The notes beneath the pieces are model-generated. The model did not search any database and was not told the origin of the DNA. It saw only the letters and a program-made list of their open reading frames with translations. From assembly GCA_001466705.2 (NCBI GenBank), contig LATX02000089.1:992001-1056000 (forward strand): a stretch of 64,000 bases of DNA, in the 5' to 3' direction. A program made the position numbers and the translations under genes. This DNA comes from Moniliophthora roreri (Eukaryota > Basidiomycota > Agaricomycetes > Agaricales > Marasmiaceae). Of the stretch, positions 11,380 through 22,149 are shown piece after piece. Each line of letters starts with the position of its first letter. The first letter of the stretch is position 1.

Positions 11380-13530
11380 TATGTGGCTCAAGACTCACAA
11401 CAATCTCTGCAGTCTTAAGAACTTCCCTCTGTAGGTCCTCCAACCAATGTTTTTTGAAATGCAACATTTTAATGTCAGGATTGAGGACTATAAGCAGGTT
11501 AGCTTGGGTAATGAAAAAGAAGTTTGAAACCTATGCATTGAGAGCATATATGCAGAAGAGTCACCAGTTTTCTCATAGTAGTCACTGATCTTCTCAGCAC
11601 CTGCTTTGAGAGCTCCTCAGAAGTGACTGTCTCTGGACTTTTCTGCACATGTGGACCAAGCTTTGTATAGGGCTTCAAGTGTGGGAATTGCATGGGAGAG
11701 TGTTGCCTCTGTCTCCAAAGAGAAAGCTTGTTGAGCACAGTCAGCATGCTGCACAGGGATTAGTGAGCATAGAGGCAAGACCAGATGGATACATACCTTC
11801 AATATACTGAGGCAGGTCTTTGCATGATGCCACTCCTCTGCCAAAAGCTTGAGCTTATCAATCTTACACTTCTTCTCAATATTGGTCTCCTTGACACCAA
11901 GCTCATAAACAAATGTATCAACACACTGTTGGCTATTTCAGCATCATAGGATTAATTGAGATCTAGTATGTTCACCTCTTAGAGACTTATAGTACATTCC
12001 AGCATGACATAGGTTGATGGCCACTGAACTGGCATATCAAGCAGCAATAATAGTGGCCACTTGATCTTTTGTTGACCTTGAATGTTCTTGAACAGCTGCT
12101 TATGCTGAGATGATGATCAGGCCTGGTTGTACTAATGAGTTATGAATGTGAGTGGTATATTGCCTGATCCTCACCTTCAATGATATTGCACAGATTAGCA
12201 CAACTTCATCTCAGGTGTCTGCATCAAGCTCTGGAATATGCTGTTCAGGCTCTGCAGAATCAAAGAATCTCCCCTTGCTGTATGTTGAGAGGTATGCTTG
12301 AGTGGCAAGGTTGGTGACATATACAAGACACCTGAAGATGCTTATATATATGAGTGGAAGGAGCACAATTAAAGATAAAGAAGTAACCTTATTCTCTGTG
12401 TGGTGGCATCCCACCTATTCATTCTGCTGTGTTGAGGGCAATTGTTGAGGCATGCAGCAAACATCCTGAGCATTGAGCTATTATTTGAAGCATTGTCACA
12501 TGTAACCCATCCAATCTACAGTACTTCATAAGGTGATTGCATCAAACTACACTGTCACTACATACCTTGCATTGAATTCTGACTCAAGCCACCACCCTAT
12601 AGAGCTTTTCCTAACCAGTCACCATTGTGGGCTGTGCTCATTTGAACAAATCCTAAAAGCATGTTGTTGAGCTTCCAAGATGTAGGGCTCTCTGCTTCAA
12701 CCCAATGTGCTGTAACAGCAAAGTAGGCATCAATGTTCAATGCCTGCTATGCCTCACATGTGAGGCTGATCTTTCCCTTTACAATAGTATCCTAAGATTA
12801 TGGTTAATATGTTTAGCACAACAAATCCAAGCTACACTTACATTGTTGAGCTTCTTCCTAAGATTCTCGAGATTGCATTGAAACATGTCAACAATTTCAC
12901 AACAAGCTGCTCCATAACCAGGAACATTGACACCATTAGTTGCTCTGGATGCAATGTCAATCATATTCTTGAATTTTGGGTGTTCAAATGCACAAAGCAG
13001 CTGTGAGAAGTATAAGTATAAGACCAAATCCAGAAACATGAGGAATTACCTGATTAGTAGTGATCAGCCACTCTACCATTGCCTTTCAAAATGCTCAATC
13101 TGAATATGGGATTATTTTTGGCCTCTTTACTAGATGAGCATCAAGAGTTGACTGTTGCAGTTGAGATATAGATGCTGCTGTCATGGTGGCTCTGCAAGCT
13201 GCAGCATCTCAAGAAAGCATTGACTCAAACAAATTGCCATGGCACCACCTCAGATACTCATCCTGGAGTAGAACTTTAAATAGACCAAGTCAGAACATTG
13301 GATATATTGGCACTTACTTGATGGTGGTGCTCACAATGACAACAGAGCATTGAAAGCTCATTGGTCAGACTTGTGGGCACCCTATGAGACAGTCAGTTCA
13401 TAAGAAGTGTTTGCAGCAGGTAGATCTTACTTGCAACATTTGCATGTTCTACACCTCTTGCCTTGTTCTCCCTCTGCTGGTTTGAAAAATGCATCTGCAT
13501 CACGACTGCAATCCTGAAAGGCCAAATTTG
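11380..13530 (-). mobile_element. hAT-family transposase pseudogene
   Basis: Minus-strand translation shows hAT (Ac-like) pieces in order. They are a Cys-rich BED-like start (KRCRTCKCCK, about 13,435-13,470), then HPKFKNMIDIASRATNGV (about 12,940-12,990). Next come GKISLTC and AYFAVTAHWVEAE (about 12,690-12,780), the RNase H-fold GWVTCDNASNN with a catalytic-type Asp (about 12,480-12,520), and YVTNLATQAYLSTYSKGRFF (about 12,265-12,325). Last is a C-terminal dimerisation-type region with YYEKTGDSSAYML (about 11,530-11,570). Stop codons and frame changes interrupt it, only some of them explicable as introns. It is inactive. Terminal repeats were not firmly located. Confidence 0.82.
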
Positions 13531-16500
13531 TCATTGTTTCTTCAACTTCTGTGTCAATGTTGGTGTCAACATCAATAGACTCTTGGGAAATTTCACCTGT
13601 AGACAAATTGTATCAGACCACACACAGACATAGCATAAAGAATGTTAATTTGTCTAAGATAAGACTAGTGGAAAACTACCCAAAAGATAACCTCCAAAAG
13701 TTCTATCTCAAGTTGTTGTGCAAGTGTGGATCAATGTGATCAGAGTTGCCACACTTAGAATGCCAACAAAACTCTTAGCCATGTTAATTCTCTCTTATTG
13801 AAGTGTTCTGCTTCAAAGTGTTCACCTCCAAAGGAGTATAGATGGGTTTTAAAATGGGTTTATTTCATAACACACACACAAAACACAAAGAACATGGTGC
13901 ACTAAGCACAAACACAAGAGCCACAGTCCTATACAAAGACTTAATAGCCAATATAGTCTGACTCTACAGAGCTCAAGACTTCTTTAAGACAACTACAGCA
14001 CTCAGCATTCTGGAAAAGGTTCTAGACAAATTTCTACAAAGAGCTCAGCACAGGCACACCCCTTGCTAAGACTCTAAGTGTGTCACAATCTGATACCCAA
14101 CACAGGCCACACTCCAAGTGCCCAAGGCTCCTTCTTGGTGTAAAGTGTCTCTTAGATAAGTGCTACAATGCACTCAAGATGTTACTCTTATCTCTTATGA
14201 CACAAGTTCATTATCAGATGTCTATCTCTCTGGAGTCACTTAGAACCAATCTCCAGAGCCTGAAGTGAGGAACCAAAACTGGAATGGCACACAAATTTAT
14301 ACACAAAACAAACTCATCATGTATTCACAATCAGAGGGGGCAGAGTTACTTGAGTATATACACATATCTAGCTGTCCTTATATACAGTCCACAGAATATA
14401 TCTACAGAAAATTAGAAATAATGTCTGATAATTCAGGAAATAATAAATGAGTGACAGAGATGCTAAAAGAAGGAATTTTCAGATGTCACAGAGTCTGGCC
14501 ACTAGGGTATCCAACCATATCCATGTGGGTATCTATGTCTCCAGGTGTTCTGGACTCTATAATTTGTATTTTCTCTTTTCTAAGTCAGGTATCTATGAGT
14601 AGATGGTTGTATCCATCCCGTTTCTTACAGCATCTCTCTTTTCTAGCATTCACACATCAGCAGAGACCTAGATGCTAAAGTTTCCAAGGGCAGAACATGC
14701 TGTTACTGTTCCTATCTCCTTTGACAATGCACTTTCAGTCTTAGTTAGGACTTCATATGTATTAGATATTCTTCATATGTCTCATTGTGTCTGTCCATTA
14801 AGTAACTTCATTCCTACAAAAGTAGTCTTCTAGCCTCTGAGATTACTTCACACTTAGTTATGTTATTTCTTATGTTTTTGCTGCTGTCGAACTCTTGATT
14901 AAGAGATCTTCTGCTTTGACTCTGATCCGTATATTGACTTTGGAGGATGATTGTTCTTTGATCATTCCTGTTCTAAGTTGTCTTTCTGTTTTGATGTCTC
15001 TTTTAAGTACCTCTATACTGTTTGACTGTCTATTGCACTTTGCAGATGTCATAGAAGGTTGAAAATAAAAATAAAATCCTATTGATAGCACTTTGAGAGC
15101 TTGGTTAACTAGCCAATGCATTCATTGGGCTATAGTTAGGTTCCCTACAGGTCTTGAGAGTGATCCACTTTGGATCTGATACATAGATAAGTCAGAAAGT
15201 ACAGCTTAGACACCTCTGTATAGCATATCATATAGCTCTTCATACTTTCTAATGCACTATGGCTTCTCTAAGGCAATGACTAGCAGACTAGGCTCACTCT
15301 AGTCCTTATTACCCATTATTTTGTGTTCTATTAAAGTGTTCTGATTCAAAAGTAATGTAAAAAGAATAAAATTGGGTCTTTCCTAGGCTTGCCATATTAA
15401 TATACCAGTGTTTTGGCTTTCAAATTCTTCAGCATGGGTTCCTCTGACCCTGTGCTGTCCTCTATCATTCACTTGGGGCTTCCAATGTCTGAAGTCTCAT
15501 CCATCAAGTCAGAATTAGACATCTCAGTATTGATAACCTCAGCTTGCTTGGCCTTTTCTTTTGAAGACACAGAGATTTTTGCAGTCTTTGACACTGTAGC
15601 AGACTTGTGGGCCTCTGGTGTGATGATAATTTAATATCACCTATATTTGCTGGATCAAGGACCTTATCTGTAGCTCTCACATGGTGTCTAGGGCAGCTAT
15701 ATCCACTGGCATCTAAAATGGTCTAAGTACAATGTTGTGTTGAACTAATAAGAATAGAGAACATACCTTTTGAGCTACCTGCCTTCAGGATTGGTGATTC
15801 ATCACTTTCAGACTCATAAAAATCCATCTGGTTTGCATCAAGCAGATTCCCATCTGGACCAATGGCACAACTCTCATTTTCTGTCCAAGAATGAGTATAG
15901 ATACATAAGAACAGGTGAATAGAAAACATACCTCCACCAAGCACCTTAACTTGGAGATCCAGATGTGAGAGCAAACCCAGTCCTAACTGCTCCAGTGTTT
16001 CATTTGAGGTGAGCTTACAAAAATGACTGGGTTTGTGAAGTAATAAAAGTCCATTTGAGGTTCCCACAAGCAAAGGTAAGAGCCCATGCAAACAAAGGAT
16101 CAACATAACATCGCTCACATTTAACTTTTGTGAAATACCTAGAGCATTTACATTAGCGGAAAAAATCAAGAATATAAGGGCAGAACATCAGCAAATCATG
16201 CAGCTATTGAGCATAAATGATAATCTATTTTGGTCTGTGTCATAGAGTATCATAAATAAAAATGATTTCCATTGTTGAGCATAGCAGATAATGAGAAAAA
16301 ATGATTTCGGTCACTGATCATGGATGAGCATAGCAGAATTGAGCGAAAATGATTTCAGTTGCTAATCATGGAAGGAAATGGGTAAAAATAGAAGAAAATG
16401 GATCATAAGACTCAATTTTTTTCTACCTCCTAAGACACAGAGAGAGGGGTCTATATGGTAGAGAGGACTTATTAGTTAATGTTCTGACTGATAAAAATAC

Positions 16501-16584
16501 TAGCCAAGGCCAGGGGGATGTAGGTTTTCCCTAAATAGGTGTAGAGCCAAGGAGATATATTGTATTAAGTACAGTAAGATGTTA

Positions 16585-16690
16585 TATAGCAGTTTAGCAC
16601 AGTGGTTATGTTGCAGGCTGTGGCCCTGTGTCAGATGACAAAGCAACTGTGGTGTCATGAGTTCAACTCTGTCAGGTATGGAGCAAGTGC
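16585..16690 (+). repeat. tRNA-like sequence, possible SINE head
   Basis: TTTAGCACAGTGGTTATG (16,593-16,610) fits the tRNA/SINE A box (TRGCNNAGYGG). GAGTTCAACTCT (16,659-16,670) approximates the B box (GGTTCRANYCC). The spacing fits a pol III internal promoter. No clean cloverleaf can be folded by eye, so this is not called a tRNA gene. A tRNA-derived short interspersed element is more likely. Confidence 0.4.
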
Positions 16691-18515
16691 CTTAGTCACT
16701 GCATGTTTTGTGCACCTTAGTACTGACCCTTTATATTTCACCCAAGATTGAAGTCCTCTTACAGAAAGTATTCTTTTTATTAGTAGAGTAAATGTGTAAG
16801 ACAAATTTTCCCCAGGCATTGTTTGTCAAAAATTGTGCATCTGAATTTTGCCACTTTCCAAATTAGGAAAGCATCATGTGGTGGCAGGCACATCAAAAAG
16901 TCAAGCTACTGTCTCTGGAATGTGACAACAGGACTTGTACTTCTTGATGCTGAACTCCTTCACCTTTCTCCCAGCATCTTTTGCATCCAAGCCATCTCTA
17001 TATGCATTAATCCAATGAACCATGTGATGCTCCCACCAGCAAATTGTCTTGATTGAAACAGCACCTGCCCAGTGTATTCTAACCTGTGATTCATTTCAGC
17101 CTTTTCCCACTGCTTTCTTGTCAGAGGCTGCATGATTTGTTCATATAGTGCAGCCTTTAACAACTGCTCCAATTCCCCTGCTGCCCCAAGCCACATCAGT
17201 TCCAAAACAGCCTGGTTTGACTCAGTGCTCAAATTCCACTCTTTGTCAGACTCAGAATCCCCCAAACATGAACTGACATCCTCTCCATTCTGATCTCCAT
17301 CTGATTCCCATTCCAAATCCCATTCTTCATCCAAATCCTTACTGTCTGATGAGACATAGTTTACTGTTCCATCCCAACCACAGGTATCAATGGCATGCTC
17401 AGGACTGACTCTGGCTCACAGACTTGTTTTTGAAGCTTGTTTTGCATGTTATGAAGCTCAGGTGTGTTTGACTTTTGCATGAAGATTTTTTTGTGACTGT
17501 ATAAGTCCCATTAGATTTGGAGGTGGGGGGTGGTAGATACAGGGAAGTAAAGACAAAATAAAAGATGAAAAGCCCACCAAGAAAGTATTTGGCCATATCA
17601 GACCATGATCTTGGGGCTATCAGTTGCAATTTCATATTTTACCTGCACCAGAATCACAATTAGGGAGTCAAAACATAAGACACAATAAGGGCTTACCATT
17701 GCAGTTCCTAGGTCTGAGGGCTATCAATGAGAAATTAGCCTTGCGTGCAGCACACATATATCATCGTAGTAAGAGAAAGAAGGGATTCCACCTGCACTAT
17801 CCGCCATTTGTGTCACCCATGACTCACGTCGCGATGCGGCCCCAATTTTGCTGCTGCACAGCCACTGCACAAAACATGCAGTGACTAGGACACTTGCTCC
17901 ATAGCAGTATATATTTTCTCTGGCCAGCTGACTTTCATGAAAATGAGTGATCATGGGCAAAATGGGTGATCACCCATTTCCTCTTGTGATCTTCCACTAG
18001 GCAGGGTCTGTTTTCTGCCATTATCAAGGCCAAAATGGGTAATAATGTATTTTGGCCATGATCATTAGGTGTTCGATTTGCTGATGAATACATACAAAGC
18101 GGAACTGACTTTCTGCTGACACCACGAACGAATACTGTGATAGTATTATCATTGATTAATCGGCGGAGGTGATCGGGTCGCATGTGTGAAACATGCCCTC
18201 GTCGGTATCGGAACTGCTTGAGCTGGACAACCCGGGAGAGGGAGAAGAAGTTTGGAAGACACATGTTACCTGGAGAGGTATTAATCACAAATAAAGACAA
18301 GGCCGTGAGTGGAAAACCTTACCGAAAACAAGGGCCAGGAGAAGGAAGTGCCCGTACAGCACTGTAGGTGCGGCGGGAAGCGCGGAGAGCCTGCCGTGAT
18401 GAAGACCTGTGAAAAGAACCAAGGGCACTGTCGCAACTGCGAAGGTGGTGAATAGCCAATCAAAAGCACGTTGGGCTATTGCTTTCACAGAAGTCGGCAC
18501 CAGCATTGGACGTCT

Positions 18516-18551
18516 GGAGCGTTTGGAGTGTTTGGAGCGTTTGGAGCGTTT
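18516..18551. repeat. 9-base tandem repeat, four copies
   Basis: Four copies of GGAGCGTTT (one reading GGAGTGTTT) lie head to tail. On the minus strand the period keeps the frame and encodes a Lys-Arg/His-Ser repeat. Confidence 0.7.
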
Positions 18552-19352
18552 GGCGTGATTTGCTGATAGAGGCGAGTTATTGGTCAACACATAGATGATA
18601 GAGATGATGAGACACACCCTCTAGACAAATGGGTACACCCATCTTGACTATGTCTGCCTCAGTTCTCGTTCAGTCCTTTTATAAGGTAGTCTCGTGCAAA
18701 TTCCAACAATGTTCTATTATAGCAAGTGTGAGCCAAGTCAGAATACTATCCCAATGCGATAAAACAAGGCTTGAGTTCGGCGAGGTGTAATGCTGGACCG
18801 TAGCGATAGATTATGAGGCTCATGCATTAAATCAACATGTTTGGGGTAAGGTGGTGAATGACAAGTGGTATTATCGGTGGTGAAATAGTACATGGATTGT
18901 GATGTGAATTTGGCACGAAAGACACTGCTAGTAGTAAATGCCTAGCTGTAAAAGTTCTTTGTGAACCTCAAAGGAGAAAGCAAAAACGTGAAACTGACCA
19001 ATAACGAGTGTATCAACCCTGTACCAATTCCATTCAAGATGCAAAACAGCCTAAATCTACTAAGTCTACCCCTTCAGGCTCGATATGACATCCATATTGC
19101 GTTAATGAGTGCGGGTTATTTGTTATCCAATGCAGGGTACTGCGTATCTGCCTAGCATACTCCGCTTGAAAGAGGTCGAAGAGAGTGGAAGAATAGATGA
19201 AGAAGTCGTCGTCATTGTCGTCAAGACAGCGCCGCAGATCTGTCAATGACAGCAAATCTTTTTATTCGCTAGAATTACTGTACTGATTTGACGTCACCTA
19301 TGATCTCGGATTGAACTGTGAAAACGCCCAAAGCCATGGCCCACAAAAGTCA

Positions 19353-19403
19353 GAGCCGGGCCTTGAGCCCTACTTAAGCCCTACAGAAGGCCTGGCCCGG
19401 CTC
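19353..19403. repeat. Perfect 10-base inverted repeat, possible transposon end
   Basis: GAGCCGGGCC (19,353-19,362) and GGCCCGGCTC (19,394-19,403) are exact inverted copies 31 bases apart. The sequence continues to GTGCAACACTAG, which on the minus strand reads CTAGTGTTGCAC and resembles hAT termini. Unit 2 similarity starts immediately after it. Confidence 0.45.
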
Positions 19404-20379
19404 AGGCTCAACTAGTGGGCCTGAGCCAGTGCAACACTAGCCGGATGGTGTGTTAGCGGTTAGGTGTCAGTTGTTAGGTGGGTTTATGTAGAAGTGCTGC
19501 AACTTGCAGGTCTTCACTTCGTCGTACTTTTCCCTTTTTCGAAAACTATACATGACAATCACCTTGGTCCAGGAGGAAGATTCACAACTTCTGCTAGTCC
19601 CTGAAGCTCTGCCATGCATGGGATACAAAGAAGACCCTCACGATAATGAAAGCTTAGTATCCATTCCTGCCTCGACGAAACACTTGAACCGTGCTGATGA
19701 TATAGCTAATCCGTTTTTGTCCATGAGCAGATCAATCCTCGGCATTCATACCTAGAATCGAATTATCACATTGAATACGAATATCAGGCATTAATTGGAC
19801 TCGGTCAGTATCTTTTCCGGTTTCGAAGAGAAGCACCTATCTTGCCGGAGGGTCGTTTTGAATCACAAGGCAAGGTGCTCTTCTCCAGTAGCCGCAACAT
19901 CGGCAGACCATACCTGTACATGTCCCATGGTCCATTTTACGTTTGTGCGTTGAGTCCAGGTTACTAGCCGATCCGGTCAAAGCCCCAAAATAACTTTTTG
20001 TTACGCCAACTTGCCTGTGTTGGTCACCGGTGAATAGCTATACCCTGTTGCGTCGGCGATTGGTCGACGTGAATTCTCGCTTCCGTCCCGAGCACGTTCG
20101 TCCGCAGCTATTCGGAAGGGCTTTGAATTACTTCTGATTATCCCAACAAGAATTTTGATCGCTGATTTGAGTGATCACTCACACCAATGATAGTTGACAG
20201 TGGCTATTGCGTCACGACGTGTGAATAATTTTGTAGGGTGCAAAGTTTGACTAACGGCGACGGCAACCTGCCAAACTCTTTCTCTTTAGAAAAGTTTACT
20301 CGTCCAGAGAACGATCGTGGACATGGGCCGTGTATTCCAGCTGCTGCCAGTCCCAATCGAGCGAGGACTTGGGTCTGCG

Positions 20380-20400
20380 TTTTGCATAAATACCTGCAGG
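20380..20400 (+). promoter_or_regulatory. TATA-like core promoter block of decarboxylase 2
   Basis: This is the same GCATAAATACCTGC word, at the same distance from the start codon as in the other copies. Confidence 0.5.
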
Positions 20401-20535
20401 ATATGGCTGAACGACCTCAGCTCGATATCCTCTTTCAAGTTCTGCAACTTATTCTCTACTCTCAATTGACAAACCGTGCGTCGAGCTCATAGATTCAACT
20501 CGCCGTCTGTATCTGACCATTCGTTTCAGCCAATC

Positions 20536-21911
20536 ATGCCGACCATGACTAGTATCCGTCCCCCCGTCGATGCTTTCCGTCGTGCAGGATGGCTTCCCGC
20601 CTCCCAACAGGTCTACAACGACTATATGAAAAAGTTGAAGCACGAAATTACTGGTCCCGCCAAAAAGATGCCTGGCCCTGGCACGCTCTATGACACCGTT
20701 CGCAGTGCCCCTGAACTTATTGAGCCCATCAAAGAGTTCAAGGACTTTATCGAGACCAACGCTGTGGTCTACACGGATGTCGTTCGTATGTTTGACGGGA
20801 TAACTGAATTTGTGCGTACTGCTTCTTCCCTACAAGTCCTCACTAACACTGAGATGTTCTCTAGCCGTCCACGTACCAGCAAATGCTTCTCCTGTTCAAC
20901 AAGATCTTCCGCGAGGCTCCCGAGTTCGGCTCCCTTGGTCCTCCCATGTACATGGCCATGTGCAGGGTCATGAACACTGAGGGTGGCTTCTCCGCCTTCA
21001 CGAAGCAGGCCTTCAATGATCACATGAAGAAGACGCTGAAGACCTGGGAGCTGTACCTCTTGTCAAAGGACTCGACCAATGTCCTTAATACTGATGTCGG
21101 AGGATGGTTCAGCGACAAAGCCATAGAGGCGATGTTGCAGGAATACCCCAATAGGACATTCGCGGAGGTGTTCATCTGCGATCCCAATGCGCCTGCTTGG
21201 GGTTTCACATCCTACGAAGATTTCTTCAACCGCCGCTTCCGCTCACCCGAAATTGATCGTCCCACAGGCGATATCAAAAACCTCACCATCGTCAGCGCAG
21301 CCTGTGAATCCGCTCTGTACGCGATCAAGGTTAATGTCCAAAAGACCGACGAATTGTTCATCAAGGACGAAGCTTACTCCCTCGTTCATTTACTCGCCAA
21401 TGACGAGTCCGTCGATTCCTTCGTAGGCGGCGCTGTCATTCAGTCCTTCCTCAACACCACCGGTTATCACCGCTGGCATGCGCCTGTAAACGGCGTCATC
21501 AAGAAGATCGTCGATGTTCCAGGTACATACTTTGCTCAAGCACCATCCACCATCGGATATCCCATCCCCGATGACGATTCCGCCCTTCCTCCATACTTGC
21601 AGTCCCTTACGTACTTTGCCAACACTGCTGCTCGCCAACTCATTTTCATCCAAGCCGACAACGCGAGCATCGGTCTCATGTGCTTCATTGCCATTGGTAT
21701 GACCGAGATCTCCAGTTGCGAGGCTACTGTCTATGAAGGCCAGCATGTCAACCGTGGCGAGGAGTTGGGCATGTTCCACTTTGGTGGATCTTCGAGTGCT
21801 TTGGTGTTCAACAAAGGAGCAAACATCAAGATCGGCAGCGAATACACAACGCCAGGAGCTCATCTCCCTATTAACGCACCCATTGGTGTCGCTACTCCTC
21901 CTCCGTCCTAA
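20536..21911 (+). CDS. PsiD-like phosphatidylserine-decarboxylase-family decarboxylase, copy 2
   Basis: Exons 20,536-20,811 and 20,865-21,911 flank a 53-base intron at the same phase-0 site as copy 1, giving 440 residues. The first exon and the C-terminal tail (TTPGAHLPINAPI) are closest to copy 1. The stretch around KKIVDVPGTYF, TAARQLIFIQ and CFIAIGM is instead identical to copy 3, which suggests gene conversion. The pyruvoyl-forming GGSS and the histidine motif YHRWHAPVNG are intact; SAACES replaces the canonical PVDG. The 5'UTR intron is at 20,476-20,529 and the 3'UTR intron at 21,921-21,972. No frame damage is visible, so it should be functional. The substrate is inferred to be an aromatic amino acid, as for copy 1. 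Confidence 0.93.
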
Positions 21912-22149
21912 ATGCGCCAGGTATGTGATTTCTCTTATTTGATGAGAATACCCTAGTGACAGTCGTTTGCAGCGCTCTCTTGATCGAAATGTATAACAAA
22001 GTGTCCCATTGAATGTACAATATGTAGCAGACCGTCATCATTGTTCATCGTTGTGATCTAGGTATTCTGACATATGAATATAACCAAGTTGTAACACTAG
22101 AAAATGCGTTGCATGCCTGATATAACGCCCGTAACGCCAGGAAGTAGCA

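Larger units (their letters stand above)
9700..17740. repeat. AT-rich, CpG-depleted transposon island 2
   Basis: CG dinucleotides almost vanish between about 9700 and 17,740, except for a pocket at about 10,270-10,500. The island holds a hAT transposase pseudogene and a tRNA-like short repeat. It also holds unassigned minus-strand frames with acidic, Ser/Asp-rich stretches (15,723-16,169; 16,960-17,334) that resemble transposon-associated proteins but were not identified. It separates decarboxylase copies 1 and 2, which explains their larger spacing (13.5 kb against about 6 kb for the others). Confidence 0.7.
17740..19440. other. Unassigned stretch between transposon island and unit 2
   Basis: CpG content is normal again. 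Two minus-strand frames (18,617-18,285 and 18,300-17,935) can be joined by a GTAAGG...CTCCAG intron to give a longer frame. The first part holds a Lys-Arg-Ser repeat followed by a hydrophobic run. No family was recognised and the gene is unproven. An inverted repeat lies near 19,353-19,403. Confidence 0.3.

Noticed and set aside
14080..15121. A copia-type retrotransposon
   Set aside because: Low-complexity, CpG-poor frames are present, but no protease, integrase or reverse-transcriptase motif was recognised.
16585..16690. A functional tRNA gene
   Set aside because: Only box-like words are present; no acceptor stem or anticodon loop could be paired.
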